Notes: generated from the sequence alone by a model not told the origin. A stretch of 64,000 bases of DNA from Hyparrhenia diplandra (GCA_015847255.1 JADLZK010010882.1:124001-188000), one strand, 5' to 3'. Shown: positions 11,401 to 23,339, counted from the first letter of the stretch. A program made the numbers and translations.

Positions 11401-14400
11401 GGCCAACCCGAGAGCCCACCGACTTGGGCCGAGAAACCGAGACCGGCCCAACTCGGCTCCCTCGTCCTTGGACCGAACGGCAGCAGCTTGCCAAGATATC
11501 ATCACGTTCACAGCCCAACCGAACCCTTGCCATTCTCATTTTCTTTTCAAAAATTCCTCCTCAGCTTCAAATATTCGTAGAAAATTCATCCGACCTCAGA
11601 AAAATATGAAACCAGCGCCCATATTTTTCAAAAATCGAGCCCTACGCCATGGGCAAATGCACCCACTTTCTCTTACACCTACCGTTCATACTCTCTCTTT
11701 TGTATATACAATTTATTCTTGTATAAATCTTAATATTGCCTTCGCGCTAATCTTTCTCCCTTGTGATATGGAAATGTGCGACTCCGTCCGTTTGTGTCGT
11801 GTCGTTTTGGTTTGTGTTGTAGTTGCTTGCACATTGTGCCGCGTCGCCGAGCCGGCTGAGGGATCGTATCTCGTTCGAACGTTTCGGTCGTGGGTTCATC
11901 CCGCCGTGGCGTGATGCCGGCGTAACTTCGCCCCCTTGCTTTTTAGTTGTCTTCGCCGAACTACGATCGTTAGTTCCTACTCCGCCCCACAAACGTGGTC
12001 ATTGCGGGCTCGACTTCGATATTAAATATCGACGCTGATTCTAACCGCACATGTCGAATCCGCCATGACCAAGTTTAGTGGGATACGAATTAGGAACCAG
12101 CTTTAGTAGAGCGATGGATGCAACCCGCTTAGGTGAAGCTCATGGCCTTGCCATGGCCATTGGGTTCTACCCTCTTTTCGCAGTGTTTTGTCCTCGATCT
12201 TCTTGCCTTCTTTTATTTCTTTCTTGCTTAAACCCTTGCACGCTTGTACCTAATAGACCCACTTAGTGCAATTCGAGCACCTTGGTCTTGGTACCCTGCA
12301 AATGGATTAAGCACTTGTGTTCTTGCATGCCACTCCTTCTCTTCTATTCCCCTGTTCCACCTTCTCTTAATTCTCGTCAATTATAATGGGGTTCAAATTA
12401 GGGGAGATTGGAATTACTTTTCCGCTCCTTTTTGGTTCCCGTCAATGTAAATGACGTGTGGATCGAAAGTTAGCGTGTAGTGGTGTTTGCTCGGGATGAG
12501 CTAAGGTCTATGCCATTTATTCAAGCCGTATAGGTCGGCCTTAATCGACCGATGACATACGAGCTAGGCTACGACTGGAGCTCGTACTCCGCAAACAACC
12601 ACTCCTATCTCTTTAGTCCAAAGATCGGATATACGCCGAAAGGGCTCAGCTGTCCCCTTTTGTGTTCTTTCAGTGTTGTAGACCTTTGGAGTCCTGTCGC
12701 CCTATTTTGATTGATTGCTCTCTTGTCGTGTGTAGTCTCGCGAGGTAGATTCATCGAGGTTAGTGTTGGACCGGAGCTCGATGGAGAAAGAGAGCAAGGA
12801 GGACAACAGGACCGTGGAGTGGAGTTGCCCTAGGAGGAGACCATGGTGTACGATTACCCCACTGATGAAGACTAGTACCACTACTTCCTCGACATCGTAG
12901 GTGTCATGGTAGCACTTTACTTAGAGAATCCTATTTAGACATATTGCAAATAGATATGCTAGCGCTTTATTTTATTCCTTTGCTAGTATATGATGCATGC
13001 TTTTGCCTGAGCCTCGATTGCCTGATTAAAACCCATCCACCACAATTACCCAGCTTGCGCTCGCACTTATATAATTCTACCTGCTTGCTTGCACTTGCCA
13101 CTTTGTGGCTAAACCCTCACTTACGTGTATATATATGAACCGGGATATATGAGTCAGGCGTTGAGTATGGTGTTGGGCGACTTCTGTGCCTGGAGATTTG
13201 TGCCATCTGGGGGTGGATGAGTTTTCTGTCTAGGCTTGGGTGTGTGGTGAGGGTCAAGTCGACCAGGCAGGATCTACGACAAGTCGCAGAGACCAGTCTT
13301 GCCGGGGACACTTCTGGGTGTCCCCATTTTGGTCTACCTGTGGCGGGTAACTGTGTATGGATATGGAGACCCGGTTTTGACTCTTGTAGCGGGACGAAGG
13401 CCGGGAAGGGAGTGTGAAGGTGTCTTGCCTGGTCATTACCTAAGGACTTATTGTCTTCGAGGACCTGGGATCTGGGAAATTGGTGCTCACCTCACGTCTT
13501 ACGTTATGGGCGGGTTGCGGATTGCCCTATCTACTTGGATGATGCCATACTTACTAGGTGGTAGCGGTTAGTGTTAGGGAGTGGCGGGGCCCCGATGGCC
13601 TCCATCCTGCCGGCGGCGGAGTGATCTGAAGCCCGATGGCTTGATACTTCATTCTCACAGTCTCAGCGCCACGGTGGTACTCCGAGGCTTCTCAGAGCTG
13701 AGTGGTAAGGTGGCATTGTTTGACTAGGTGGTCTCCGTACGTCAGCCTAGCCACTTGCTACGCCGATGATGGCGACCGTGTGGTCTTGAATACATGCTCG
13801 CAGAGTTGTAAATCTATACGTATAGTCCGGCCCGGGCTGGGACACATCTAGACCTGGACTCGCTAAAGGTAACCCCGCCTATTGCCGGAACCTCCCGCGG
13901 CCTGTGCGGTCTTTTGACCGGGTTTTTCCGGATCTAACTTCTCCGACTAGAGAGGGTGTTTTCTTTCCTTACCTCGAGTGTGGTGTGGTGGTGAGTGTGC
14001 TACGCTGAGAGCACGGAGGGTCGGGGGAGCGGTTAGGCGGGGCACATGAGTAGGTGCTATCTTGTCGACCTGTGTGTGAGCGGTGAGGCTTGTGTTGAGG
14101 CACGTGTTGAGAGGAGTTGGACTTTGGGGAGATGTGGGAAAATGAGTTAAAATGTGAATAATAATAATATTTATTACTCTTTGCTTCTCGCATGCGCTAA
14201 GGATGCAAACCACAACCAAATACTAGGATTGCTAGATCCCTTATTTTCTGTTTTTCCACCAAAGCTCATTCGGTGTTGACCATGACCGCACATACCCGGG
14301 CGGTGTGCGATTACCGTCTCGCAAATAAATAAAAGGATTAGGTGGTCTCGTGCCTACGCTCAAGCTTGGATTTGAAGAAGATGATTGATTCCGCCAATCT

Positions 14401-14663
14401 CTCGCCCGACTCGATGGAGCCCGTGAAGGAGGAGCCTTCACTTGCCGGCGTGCTACGTCTACCACGAGATCCCCGAGTTATGCTTCCGCTAGGTTAATCT
14501 TGTATTAGGTGAGTCCCCAGGAGTTGTATTTTTCTTGTAATTGTACGAAGCTTGACTATGATATTAACTGTAAATAATAATGTGATGGAGTTATCTCGTG
14601 GTACTTTCACATTATTATTCAATTCTGTGTATTTTCCCTTCGTGGAAAATCGGGGATGTTACA
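8421..14663 (+). mobile_element. 6.2-kb LTR-like block (TGTAACA...TGTTACA)
   Basis: Begins TGTAACAACCCGG and ends CGGGGATGTTACA, a perfect 7-bp inverted terminal match typical of Ty3/gypsy LTRs. A TATA box (tataaaa, 9560-9566) follows a U3-like stretch. No gag, protease, integrase or reverse transcriptase motif is readable inside on either strand. The 9.2-11.6-kb part is C-rich and open in many frames on both strands, which reflects base composition. Flanks are CCCTG and CCACG, so the target duplication is poor. It could be a single very long solo LTR or an internally deleted composite of two LTRs. Confidence 0.6.
9560..9566 (+). promoter_or_regulatory. TATA box of the 6.2-kb LTR-like block
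   Basis: The sequence ggctataaaatccccc lies in an otherwise GC-rich stretch 1.14 kb after the LTR start and is followed by a C/T-rich leader, the usual layout of an LTR promoter. Inferred from sequence only. Confidence 0.45.
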
Positions 14664-16014
14664 CCACGTTCATCGCCAAGTCCTATATAAGAAGACCATC
14701 TGACCCCAGGGTGAAACCCTAATTCATTACCAATTCATTATCAACTGAGTTCATCTCAACTCAAGTCCAACCAAGTCTAGACCTAAGCCCTAGTTCATCA
14801 TATTAGAAGTAGTTAGCTACATAGCTAGTTCTAGAGGAAGTTAAGTTCATCTTGGATTCACGATAGTCAAGAAGTAGCGGGGAGCATTCTCGTGGCTTCT
14901 CTCTTGTATTCGGTCGTAAGTATTATTATTATCGAGATACAATTGATATGACTTTTGATCTATATCATGATTATATTCTTATTGATATGTATCTATGCAT
15001 GCTATGAATATATGTTTAGTTTAGTGAGTTTGTCTTATATCTTATGCATGGAATTGTATAGCATCCACGTAGATGATCACTATGTGGGCGATAAGCAATG
15101 TGTGAACGTGGTGTTTATACAACGTTTATCTGCAATTGCACCCTATATTCCGGGACGTGTGGTAGATCGCGGGAGTGACAGTCCTGTTGAGTCCTTTGGA
15201 GTCCACCCTCCGAATGATAGGCCAAGTTGTGCAATAATTACGGTGATGATCAAGTTTCGTCCTTGATTGTCATTGGTAATGCTTACCATGTGTAGAATAT
15301 ATTGCAACCTTGCCATGATAGATAGATGTATTGCACTAATCGTAGTATTCATTGACATATGATTAGGAGTATCTTAGGAACATTCTTTCTATTCTTTCTA
15401 TAACATGCTAATAGCTCATATGACACTAGTGGCATATGATGATCTTAGACTTGGGTAGTTATCAATTATATATTTATCTTTATCTTGTGACTTATCCTGT
15501 TATGATTATTGTTAGATGCATATGGCTACTCTGCGTTATACAATTGCAAGTGGATCTCGAAGTAAATCACTTTTCTAAATCATTAGATACCCTTTTTCTC
15601 TCTACTTTCCATAGACTCCCCTTCCATGTGATAAAATATAAATACGATACCTGGATTACTCCCGGTGAGTGCTACAGTGGTATTCCTATCTGTGCGCTTG
15701 CAGGTATCATGTTCATTCTTTTATCAAAGCCTTATCAAGAATACCATACCCGTATTTCTTATAGCGTTATTGCTAGGGTGACAGACTAGTGTGTAGGTAA
15801 TGCCAAGAAATGGGGGTATACCTTGAGTACATATCCTGGTGAGATTAACTCCACTATGGATAATGATACCAACTTTACACCCCATAACTAACACCGCCTA
15901 ACTTCGCTTTGTTGGATCATGAGATTAATTCCATATCCAAGCTAACATGATTAGATAGATACCATATAAATTTCTCTCGCCTTCCTAATTTGGATCGTGT
16001 TAGAAATATCAACA

Positions 16015-16553
16015 CCGGGCACGCGTCTTCCCCAGGCTCCGGGGCGGACCTCTTCTTACTCCTTGTCATCGCCACTACCGTTGGAATCGTTGTCCCACTC
16101 CATCGCCGCGCGGGAACCCTAGCACATCTTTGGGAGGCATCGAGGCGAGGCGGGGCCGCGTCGCGAAGGAAGAAGCCATGCACGGCAGGAGCGGCTGCGG
16201 GTCGGCGTCGCGACGCAGGCATGGCGGAGGCGGATCCGGACGCCGCACACCCGGTGAAGCCCCCGGCGCGACGGCGGCTCCCTTTGCTCCCTCCTCATCT
16301 CTATCCGTCACGGCGGCGGCTGCAGCCCCTACTCCTTGCCGTCTCCTCGGCGGCCTCGGGTGGATCTACGGTGGGCATGGGGCGCCACGGACCTCACCCG
16401 GCAGCGCACCTCTCCAGCGGGGGGAGCGGCTCGGTAGCCCCCTCCCCCTCCATTTGTGGGCGCGAGCTCGATGGCCTCCTCCCCGGCGGGCCGACATGGA
16501 AGAGTGGGGGTGGGGGTTTCGTGCGGGGAAGGGAGGGTGGACTGGAATGAAGA
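16015..16553. other. GC-rich segment beyond the solo LTR
   Basis: Counterpart of the GC-rich block at 7741-8031. On the minus strand a short frame starts MEWDNDSNGSGDDKE and then stops; longer frames are open on the plus strand. Neither shows a known domain. The high GC content, trinucleotide repeats and 'gggaaccctag' are typical of a grass promoter or first exon, but no gene can be assigned. Confidence 0.35.
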
Positions 16554-16735
16554 TCATGAAGGGGAGGAGGCGAGCCATTACGTCGCGGGTGGGGAAGGCG
16601 CATCGAAGGGGAGGAGGCGGGCGGCCAGCCCGGTGCGGAAGAGCATGAAGGGGAGGAGGCGAGCCATCACGTCGCGGGTGGGAAAGCGAATAGAGGAGGA
16701 GGCGGGCGGCCGTCGTGGGTGGGGAAGACGGGCTC
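16554..16735 (+). repeat. Two-copy 91-bp tandem repeat
   Basis: The unit beginning 'catgaaggggaggaggcgagccat' occurs at 16554 and again at 16645, with 'cgtcgcgggtgggga/aaa' and 'ggaggaggcgggcggcc' following in both. The second copy is slightly diverged. The array is G-rich on the plus strand. Confidence 0.75.
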
Positions 16736-16739
16736 GGCG

Positions 16740-18003
16740 ACGGGATTTTTTTTTTTTGGCGTTCGTGAGTGGGAGGGGTGACGTGGTTTCACACAGGCCA
16801 GACAACTTCCTAGTAGGGGTTCTCTTTACTGGGGGTTATAGATTTGTAAAAAAAAAACTGAAAATGATGTGATGTGTAAAAATCTTTTTCCTCAAAACTT
16901 AATGCACATACAAACATAAATAGTGCTGTAAAATATAGGTTGTGTATTGGGGTTTGCCTTGGGCTGGAACCGGTCAACAAAAAGTTATTGAAGGCTCTCA
17001 CCATCGCTCAGACTTCGGGAATGGAACCCTAGCCTCACTCTGTTTTCTCTCTCGCGGATCTGGCTGTTGCGCTGCAGTCGTTGGTGTCGCGGATCCAGCC
17101 AAGCAAAGGCATACCACAGCGATGGCCGCAGCAACCTGCTCCAGCTCATCTTTCAAAGCGTGACGGTGAGGCCTTTAGTCGTGTCCCCTCTCGTCGGTGG
17201 TAAGAGCGGTCTCTGCCGCCACTTCAGCCCCATCGAGTCCTTTCTCTGGGCTACGGCGTCGATGCCAGCGCAGGTGTAGCAGCATAGGGGCGTAGCAGTG
17301 CACGACGACGTCAACATCAATAGGGACTCGCTTCAACTAGAACATGCCGATGGCGGGTCTGCTGCCTTTTTCTCTTCAATTTTGTTATCTGTTAGACTGC
17401 TTCATGGAATCTTGATTTCATACTTTAAATAAACTGTGGCAATGTATTTGGCCGTGCGTGCCCTATATGTTACACAGGGATGTGACCTTCGAAGTTACTA
17501 GCAGGTGAGGACGAGATCTATCACACACATCTTCATTTGTGACAGCATATACAAATTAAATGTTCAGATGATAGCTACGTTCGTAGTGATGGATCGTTCA
17601 TTTGTTAATGGATCGCATGTTCTCCTAATGTTACTACTAGTGCTAGTGCCTTGTATGCTCTGAATCTTCGCTCTTTGTCTCTCTTATCTATTAGTCTTTG
17701 TTCCTATAATTAGATACTCTCAATTTTTGTAGTATGTAGTGAACTGTTATTGTCAATGGAATTTGATTGTCTGTCAAAAGGTTTAGAATCCAATATGCAA
17801 AACCAATGACAACAGCTGCAGCACTCTCCCCTGATGGATCTGCCAAGCTTCTATTCTTCCTATGACATGGTATTAGCTTGTTCAAATCATTTATACTTGC
17901 TGTATTCACATGTTTAGTGGCATTCAATGCAGGTCAACCCTCTCTACACTTGCTGTATTCACATGTTTAGTGCCATTCAATGCATAAATCAGTTACCTTC
18001 CTT
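16740..18003. other. Intergenic sequence with a possible degenerate leader peptide and a short duplication
   Basis: At 17121-17279 a frame begins MAAATCSSSSFKA, stops, and in the +1 frame continues with VTVRPLVVSPLVGGKSGLC and ends in a stop. The Ser/Ala/Lys-rich start resembles a chloroplast transit peptide, so this may be a frameshifted nuclear gene for a plastid protein, but the mature part is not recognised. At 17895-17947 and 17948-17983 a 53-bp unit ('acttgctgtattcacatg...cattcaatgc') is tandemly duplicated. Nothing else is supported. Confidence 0.35.
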
Positions 18004-18230
18004 CACTACTATAGAAGCTTACTATAGGGGCGGCTGAAAAGCCTCTATAGGGGCAGTTTTTGTAACCGCGCCTAACTCTCCATTCCCACAGTGGGTTTAC
18101 TTTAGGGGCGGTTAGTGATGCAACCACCCCTACAGTATGAGCCGCCTCTACAGTGGTTCCCAGATTTTGTGTTTTCAAAATTAAAAAAAAATAGCAAAAC
18201 ATTTTTTTTATTTAATCGGGCGAGGCCCCC
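18004..18230 (+). mobile_element. CACTA transposon terminus, 5' end only
   Basis: Starts CACTACTATAGAAGC and carries four TAGGGGCGG-type subterminal motifs. It is followed by 'ttcccagatttt.tgttttcaaaatt' and an A-rich stretch, all in the same order as at 2044-2200. It runs directly into a minus-strand gypsy gag remnant. No partner end with a matching 3-bp duplication is seen. Confidence 0.65.
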
Positions 18231-20003
18231 CACTGGTCAGCCACCTGCCCGCTCATGAATAGTCTCGTGGCATAGTAGCGGTGATTGTCACCAATGAAGC
18301 CCTTTAATAGTGTCGAAGACGATGCTCCCGCCTGGAGCTTGATGACTCCGGCGATGCTATGTAGCTCATGGTTGGTCGGCGTAGCGATGCAAGGCTGGAT
18401 GAGAGCCTCCGAGGTAGCATCAAGGTGGACGCGGTAGAAGACCAGTGCGTATGGTATGTACCTCATGTGGTCGTCAGCGTCGAAGCTCGCAAGTCAGAGA
18501 TCATTGCAAACCTCGTATGAGACAGGGACGTCGAGTTGGTGGGCAAGTCGGATCGCCGTGTAGGGCGCCTCCTATTGCACCGCAGCCCTAAGCTTGTTGT
18601 CAAGCCTGTTGGCGGGCTTGAGAGCATAGGCGTACTGGGCGTCGATGTCGTCGAGGATCGAGGGAGCTAGCTAGGTCAGTCCTCAAGTCGTCCAGACTGT
18701 CATGCCCACGTTGTCCATGGCGTTGTCTCCGTCAGCTGTTGTCAAGCCGTGTGACGAACTTGGCGGGCGGGCGTTGGGTAGACGAGCTAGTTGGATCGCA
18801 TCGTCCATCGTGCAGGGTGCCTCTTGCTGTAGTGCGTCTCGTGGCATAGTGTGGAGTCCGTTGGCAAACTCGAAGTCTAGATGTAGTTGTACGGGTCGTC
18901 GTCCTATCGAGGTGGTGTGGGATTGCCAGTAGTGTCACCATTGATGGGCGGCCCAAAGCCAAGTGAGACACGATGCGAAGGTGTCCCAGTCCTCCAGTGA
19001 CACCTCTTTGGTCATGTGGATGAGCCAAAAAAGGTGTGCCGCTCCTGTCAGATAGGTAGACTCATACCATACATGTTCGTCTGGAAGGGTGCGATGCGGC
19101 GCATTAGCAACCAGGTTTGCACCGGCGACGTTGTCGAGCTGCTTTGTCTGCGGCTGGTACTTTTGCTTGCGTACATCCCAGCGTTCATTGGCCGATGACG
19201 CGTTGCTTTCTTGCCACTTGCTATTGGTTACGATCCAGAACGAAGGCGATGAACCTAAGCTGGCTGCCTTCTTGCGTGCATCCCATCTCTCGTCCCGGCC
19301 GGCGCGACTGGTATGTGCCAACTTCTCCACAAGGGTCGGTTGCTGTCCACATTAATTGGTTGGAGCTCGTCCAGTTGGCGTTCGCCGCGCAGTAGGCGGC
19401 GATGGCTACGTCGGGCGACGTCATTGTGTTGCTCATGATGGTGTTAGCGTTTCTAGTGTTCTAGTAGTGTGGGGATGATGTTGCCAGTGACTAGGGAAGT
19501 TATGTGTGCCATTGTAGTAGTCGTGAGATGTTGGCCCAGTTGGGTAGACTTTTCGTTGAACAACTGGCGTGCGTCGGTGGTGGCCTCATGATGCAATCTG
19601 ATCTGGACCACGACAACGGGGACGTCCTTGGGATACGAGTGCCTGTTGCTTTGCGGTGTCGATGATCGCAGATGAGGCGGCGTTGGCGGTGCCGATGGGG
19701 GTCATCATTATATGCGATGGCGGCGCCCGTGAGAAGTGTCGGCGTTGCCGCCCGAGGGCGCCAAAGGTAGCGTCGGCGTTTCCGCCGGGGGCAAGGCAGC
19801 GTCGTCGTCGAGAGTGGTTGTGGAGGCGGCGCCCGTGGTCACTGCGCTTTCCTTGATGGTCGTTGCAGCTTGCATTTGAGCTTCTCTATCCAGTCATTGA
19901 CCGTGGAGCGGATCTCCACCATGAACTCGAGGGTTACGGGAAGGGCGCCCATCAGATCTTGAGGTCGGTGGTGAGGGGCCGAGGAATCATCTGGTCTCCG
20001 GAT
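18231..20003 (-). pseudogene. Ty3/gypsy gag remnant
   Basis: Minus-strand frames interrupted by stops and frameshifts give fragments matching the retrotransposon gag domain: 'YLTGAAHLFWLIHMTKEVS' followed by 'LEDWDTFASCL' (near 18960-19060), and 'EAPCTMDDAIQLARL' (near 18780-18830). A second, related 'RLDNKLRAAVQ' / 'EAPYTAIRLAHQL' pair lies near 18530-18620, suggesting an internal duplication. The last open part (18212-18466) continues in a similar register but is not recognised. A degenerate TGGTATATCC primer site lies at 20000-20009, just inside the 5' LTR. No protease or polymerase follows; the element is fused to a CACTA end. Confidence 0.6.
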
Positions 20004-20011
20004 ATACCAGG

Positions 20012-20528
20012 TGTCATACACGGATGTGGATCCCGGGCTGTGGCGGCGCTACGGTGGGCGGGGAGGGCGGTGGTGATGGCGCGGTGGCGGCGGAATGTGC
20101 AAGCTGGGAGAGGAGGCAGCGGCGTGGGAAGAAGAGAAGAGAGGGGAAGCTGTTGTCGTCGTAGTAGGGAAGGATAGGGGAAAGGGGTAGGGGAATTTTC
20201 TTTATTTCTTCTGCTCAAGATTTAACGGATCTCCTTATATATTTATAGTTCTAGGAAGAGTTGCACACGAAGTAAATCTATTTCGTAACTAGTATGTGAA
20301 GTAAATCTATTTTATTTCCTATTAAATGTCTTATTTCCCAAATAAATTTCTATGCCTTGGTCGCGGCGCTACGGTGGCAGCAGCGGCGGCCGGCCGCTCC
20401 CTTCCTGCCTTGGTCGCGTGCGTTGGGCCCTTTGGGCCTCTTCTTTTGATTTGTGATACGCCGATAATCTCAAAAATCAAGGATGGTACAATGATGCTGA
20501 CAAGGAGATGACGTCAGAGCATATGACA
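20012..20528 (-). mobile_element. 5' LTR of the minus-strand gypsy remnant
   Basis: 517 bp with perfect 7-bp inverted ends (TGTCATA at 20012-20018, TATGACA at 20522-20528). The minus-strand TATA box CTATAAATATATAAG lies at 20234-20248, and a degenerate primer site follows two bases after the LTR end. The GC-rich leader on the minus strand precedes the gag fragments. No second LTR is present in the window. Confidence 0.65.
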
Positions 20529-21160
20529 TCATGCATTGTTATTGTTAAAATGAACAGATTACATGCTTTGTTATTGTCGACCATGTTTCTTATTTAACGG
20601 TGGACAAAATGCTTACATATATGCAGAGCAATATGATGGTGTTTCCTAGTAGAAGGTGCACAAAACACTTACATCATCAACACAAGACCCAAGGTACTAG
20701 ACTAATGTGAATGTGTATATATACATACTATACGCAGGGCACATATCATGGTCACAGGCTACTACGTTCTTCTTCGCTAGAGGTTGTTATTTATTTCTTT
20801 ATTAATTATTGCTTCCAAATTTTTTTTCTTTTTAAAATTTAGTAGACTGTTTGCTGCTTGGTTGATATTTTGTGCAATTGATTAAGATGTCTGCTTAGAA
20901 AGAAAATAGGATGTCTATTAAACTATTACAGTTTCATGTCTACTCTTGCCAAAGACGATAGCATTATTTTGAGACAAGATGTTATGAAATCAACCATAAA
21001 GAAACTTCAGATGCGACGCTCACACACATTATTCAGTTGATGATACTAGCCATTTACATATCAAGGCTTAAATGAGCGTCGCATCTGAAGTTCATTTATG
21101 GTTGATTTCATATATGTACGTAAGTTCCGTGGCTTAATCTTCTCAGAAGTGCCCCAGTCA
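20529..21160 (+). repeat. Local duplicated segment, copy B (5' part)
   Basis: Positions about 20640-20820 match 31775-31975 in copy C. Both have 'ggtg.acaaaacacttaca', the donor-like 'aaggtactagac', 'gtgtatatatacata' and 'ggctac...gttcttcttc'. Positions 20935-20985 match 32305-32365, and 21095-21160 match 32803-32870. The 430-bp part of copy C that holds the reading frame is missing here and replaced by a hairpin. The copy is broken at 21161 by a CACTA element and resumes at 29484. Confidence 0.7.
20984..21111. repeat. Foldback hairpin with 39-bp arms
   Basis: Arm 20984-21022 is the reverse complement of 21073-21111 with two mismatches (37/39), around a 50-nt loop. The arm contains cttcagatgcgacgctca. 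The outer part of the right arm, 'ggttgatttcatat', belongs to the duplicated segment, because copy C has the same sequence at 32193 and 32806. The inversion therefore formed locally rather than arriving as a MITE. If transcribed it would form a miRNA-like stem. Confidence 0.8.
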
Positions 21161-23339
21161 CACTACTACAGAATTGTCCATCACTGCGGGCTCCAACCCC
21201 CTTCACCGCCGAAAAACTGAACCCACAGAACCATAGCGGTAGTGATGTGGGGTTCAAACACTACGGGTCAAAACACCGGCGGTGATGCGAGGAGAGACTG
21301 CCGGTTTGATATCTAACCGCAGCCGCATCAAGTCACCGAACACCGCAATGTCGGGTGTTCCATGACCCGGCAGCATTTTTGATCCAAGCAATGCAGGTTC
21401 GGAAGTCAGCCGGCGAGTTGATATTGGGAGCAATCGGGGCTTTAACGAACCGGCGAAGCGTGGGGATAACACTATCGGGTTAGGCCCGAGCGGCCGCTGT
21501 ATCGAAGAGCTAACAATGGCGGCTTACTTTGAACCCATCGCTGAACTTTACGTGAACACCGTCGGTGATCTCAACCCGATAGCGTTATTAGAGTGGAGAC
21601 TATCGGTTGGTTAATGCAGCCGGCGATTGGTGTTTCGCTCGTCTATGACGGTTAATAATTCAAACCGATAGTGTTTGGTGTAGTTACACTACCGGTTTGT
21701 ATGTCATTCACTGTCGGGCCCATGCCACCCGACGTTTTTGTTTAAAAATTTAAACCCATAAAAGCATCATAGATACATTACATGGTTCAAAGGTTACATA
21801 CAACTAACTCCACCTAATGTTCTACAAAATTGAGCCTAGGACATCAACTTCCAAATAAGAAAAAAACAATGACAATAGCCATGACGTAAATCAAAACATC
21901 TTTCATAGGCCAAGTCGCAATTCTCCTAATCTTCATATCTATGGAGAGAGGCTTCTCATCGATCTCCAAGGCTGGTTGATAGTGAAAGTTTTTCACCATA
22001 GTAGGCCCCGAAAGCTTTAGCTTCGATGCAGTATTTTTTTGTAACAATTACGGGGTAGCGGAGACTTGAGCGAGCAATCTTCCCGTGTTCGATAGATCCA
22101 CGGCACTTGACCAACATGCACTACATACCACGCCATGGTTTGCCTATACATGCAGCCAAAATAGGATGTTAATGCTATGTCATTCGGAAATGTTGTACGG
22201 CAAGATTTTGAACACCACGAAACTCATGAATTTCAACATCTATCTCATTTCAATCACAATTCGAGCATGTCTTCAATCATTGCTGTAAATGACCACAATG
22301 TTTAAATCTAATTTGTTCACCATAGACCAATTAAAATACTTTTGGCACTATATTAGGATCTGAACTGTTTGAAAGCAAAATCTAAATACAAAAAGGAATT
22401 AGCGGGGTTGGATTTATCAACACGGGCATTTCAGCGAACAACTCAAAGCGTGTGACCGACGACTCACCGGAAGCTTCAGGCGGTTCGCGCTGCCTCGTTT
22501 TGTCTCGGGCGGTGCGAGACGCAGCGCCCTAGAAGGAAGGAAGAGGGGGCGACGGGCTTTTTCGGGCGGAATCAGCTCGAGGTCACCGGCAGTACGTCGG
22601 GCGTAGACGGGGACCGCGAGAGGTCAGCAGACGGCGGTAAGCGGTAGAAGGCGGTCCCCGGCCGACGTGGATTAAGAACAAGCAGGTGCGAGGTGTGAGG
22701 CGAGAACAATCGGCGAATTAGATCTCATTCTCATAGGTAAAATCTCGAGAAACTAAATGGCTAATTAGTTCTCACCGCGGAAGGGCGCTAGACGCCACCG
22801 GGCGCTGGGGACGCCGGAGAAGAAGAGAATGGAGGGGGGCCGTGAGGGGGCGACGGACGATCGCGGCGTGTGTGGTGGTGGTGCCCGCCGCGACGGGTGG
22901 GGGAACGATTGGGGCGCTGGATTGAAATGACCCGAAAATTTCACACAGGCTTAGCTATTATATATCGTCGAGGTTTTGGAGCGAATGGCGCGGGGTTCAA
23001 ATGACTCATGAAATTTTCACCTCGTGGCGCCCATTTCTATAGTTAATCACTTTGCGGTTTTAAAGAGTAGCCCGGGCGGTGTTAAATTATAGGTTCACGC
23101 GGGTATAAACGTCACCGACCGGCAGTGATCGGACACTATTGCCACCGCCACACACGGTACCACCGCCACGGTGATAAGATCTGCTTGTTGACACCTACCA
23201 CCACTCACGGTGATAAGATCACCTTTGTTGCCACCTACCACGCTCATTCCCACCTACCACGCCTATAGAAACAGCCCCGCACAGAGAGAGCCATGTATGG
23301 CGAACCGTGCGCCCGGCCGACCTCTTCTCATTATTTGCC

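Larger units (their letters stand above)
8032..16014 (+). mobile_element. Solo Ty3/gypsy-type LTR interrupted by another LTR
   Basis: Starts TGTTGACACC at 8032 and ends ATATCAACA at 16014, the inverted TGTTGA/TCAACA termini shared with the LTR at 44513-46228. Removing the insert at 8421-14663 leaves 1738 bp, close to the 1716 bp of that second LTR. The two share a 'gatacctg..ta.tcccggtga.tgctac..tggtattcc..tgtgcgcttgc' module (here about 15648-15703). A TATA box, tatataag, lies at 14684-14691. Flanks are ACCGG (8027-8031) and CCGGG (16015-16019), an imperfect 4-5-bp target duplication. No internal retroelement domain adjoins it, so it is best read as a solo LTR. Confidence 0.7.

Noticed and set aside
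9200..11914. Long open frames on both strands, up to about 250 codons
   Set aside because: The region is C-rich and poor in stop codons, so several frames are open at once. None has a known domain or codon pattern, and the block lies inside an LTR-like sequence.
19455..19470. TAGTAGTG at about 19463 as the partner of the CACTA start at 18004
   Set aside because: Flanking trinucleotides differ (CTT and TGG), and the intervening DNA is gypsy gag.
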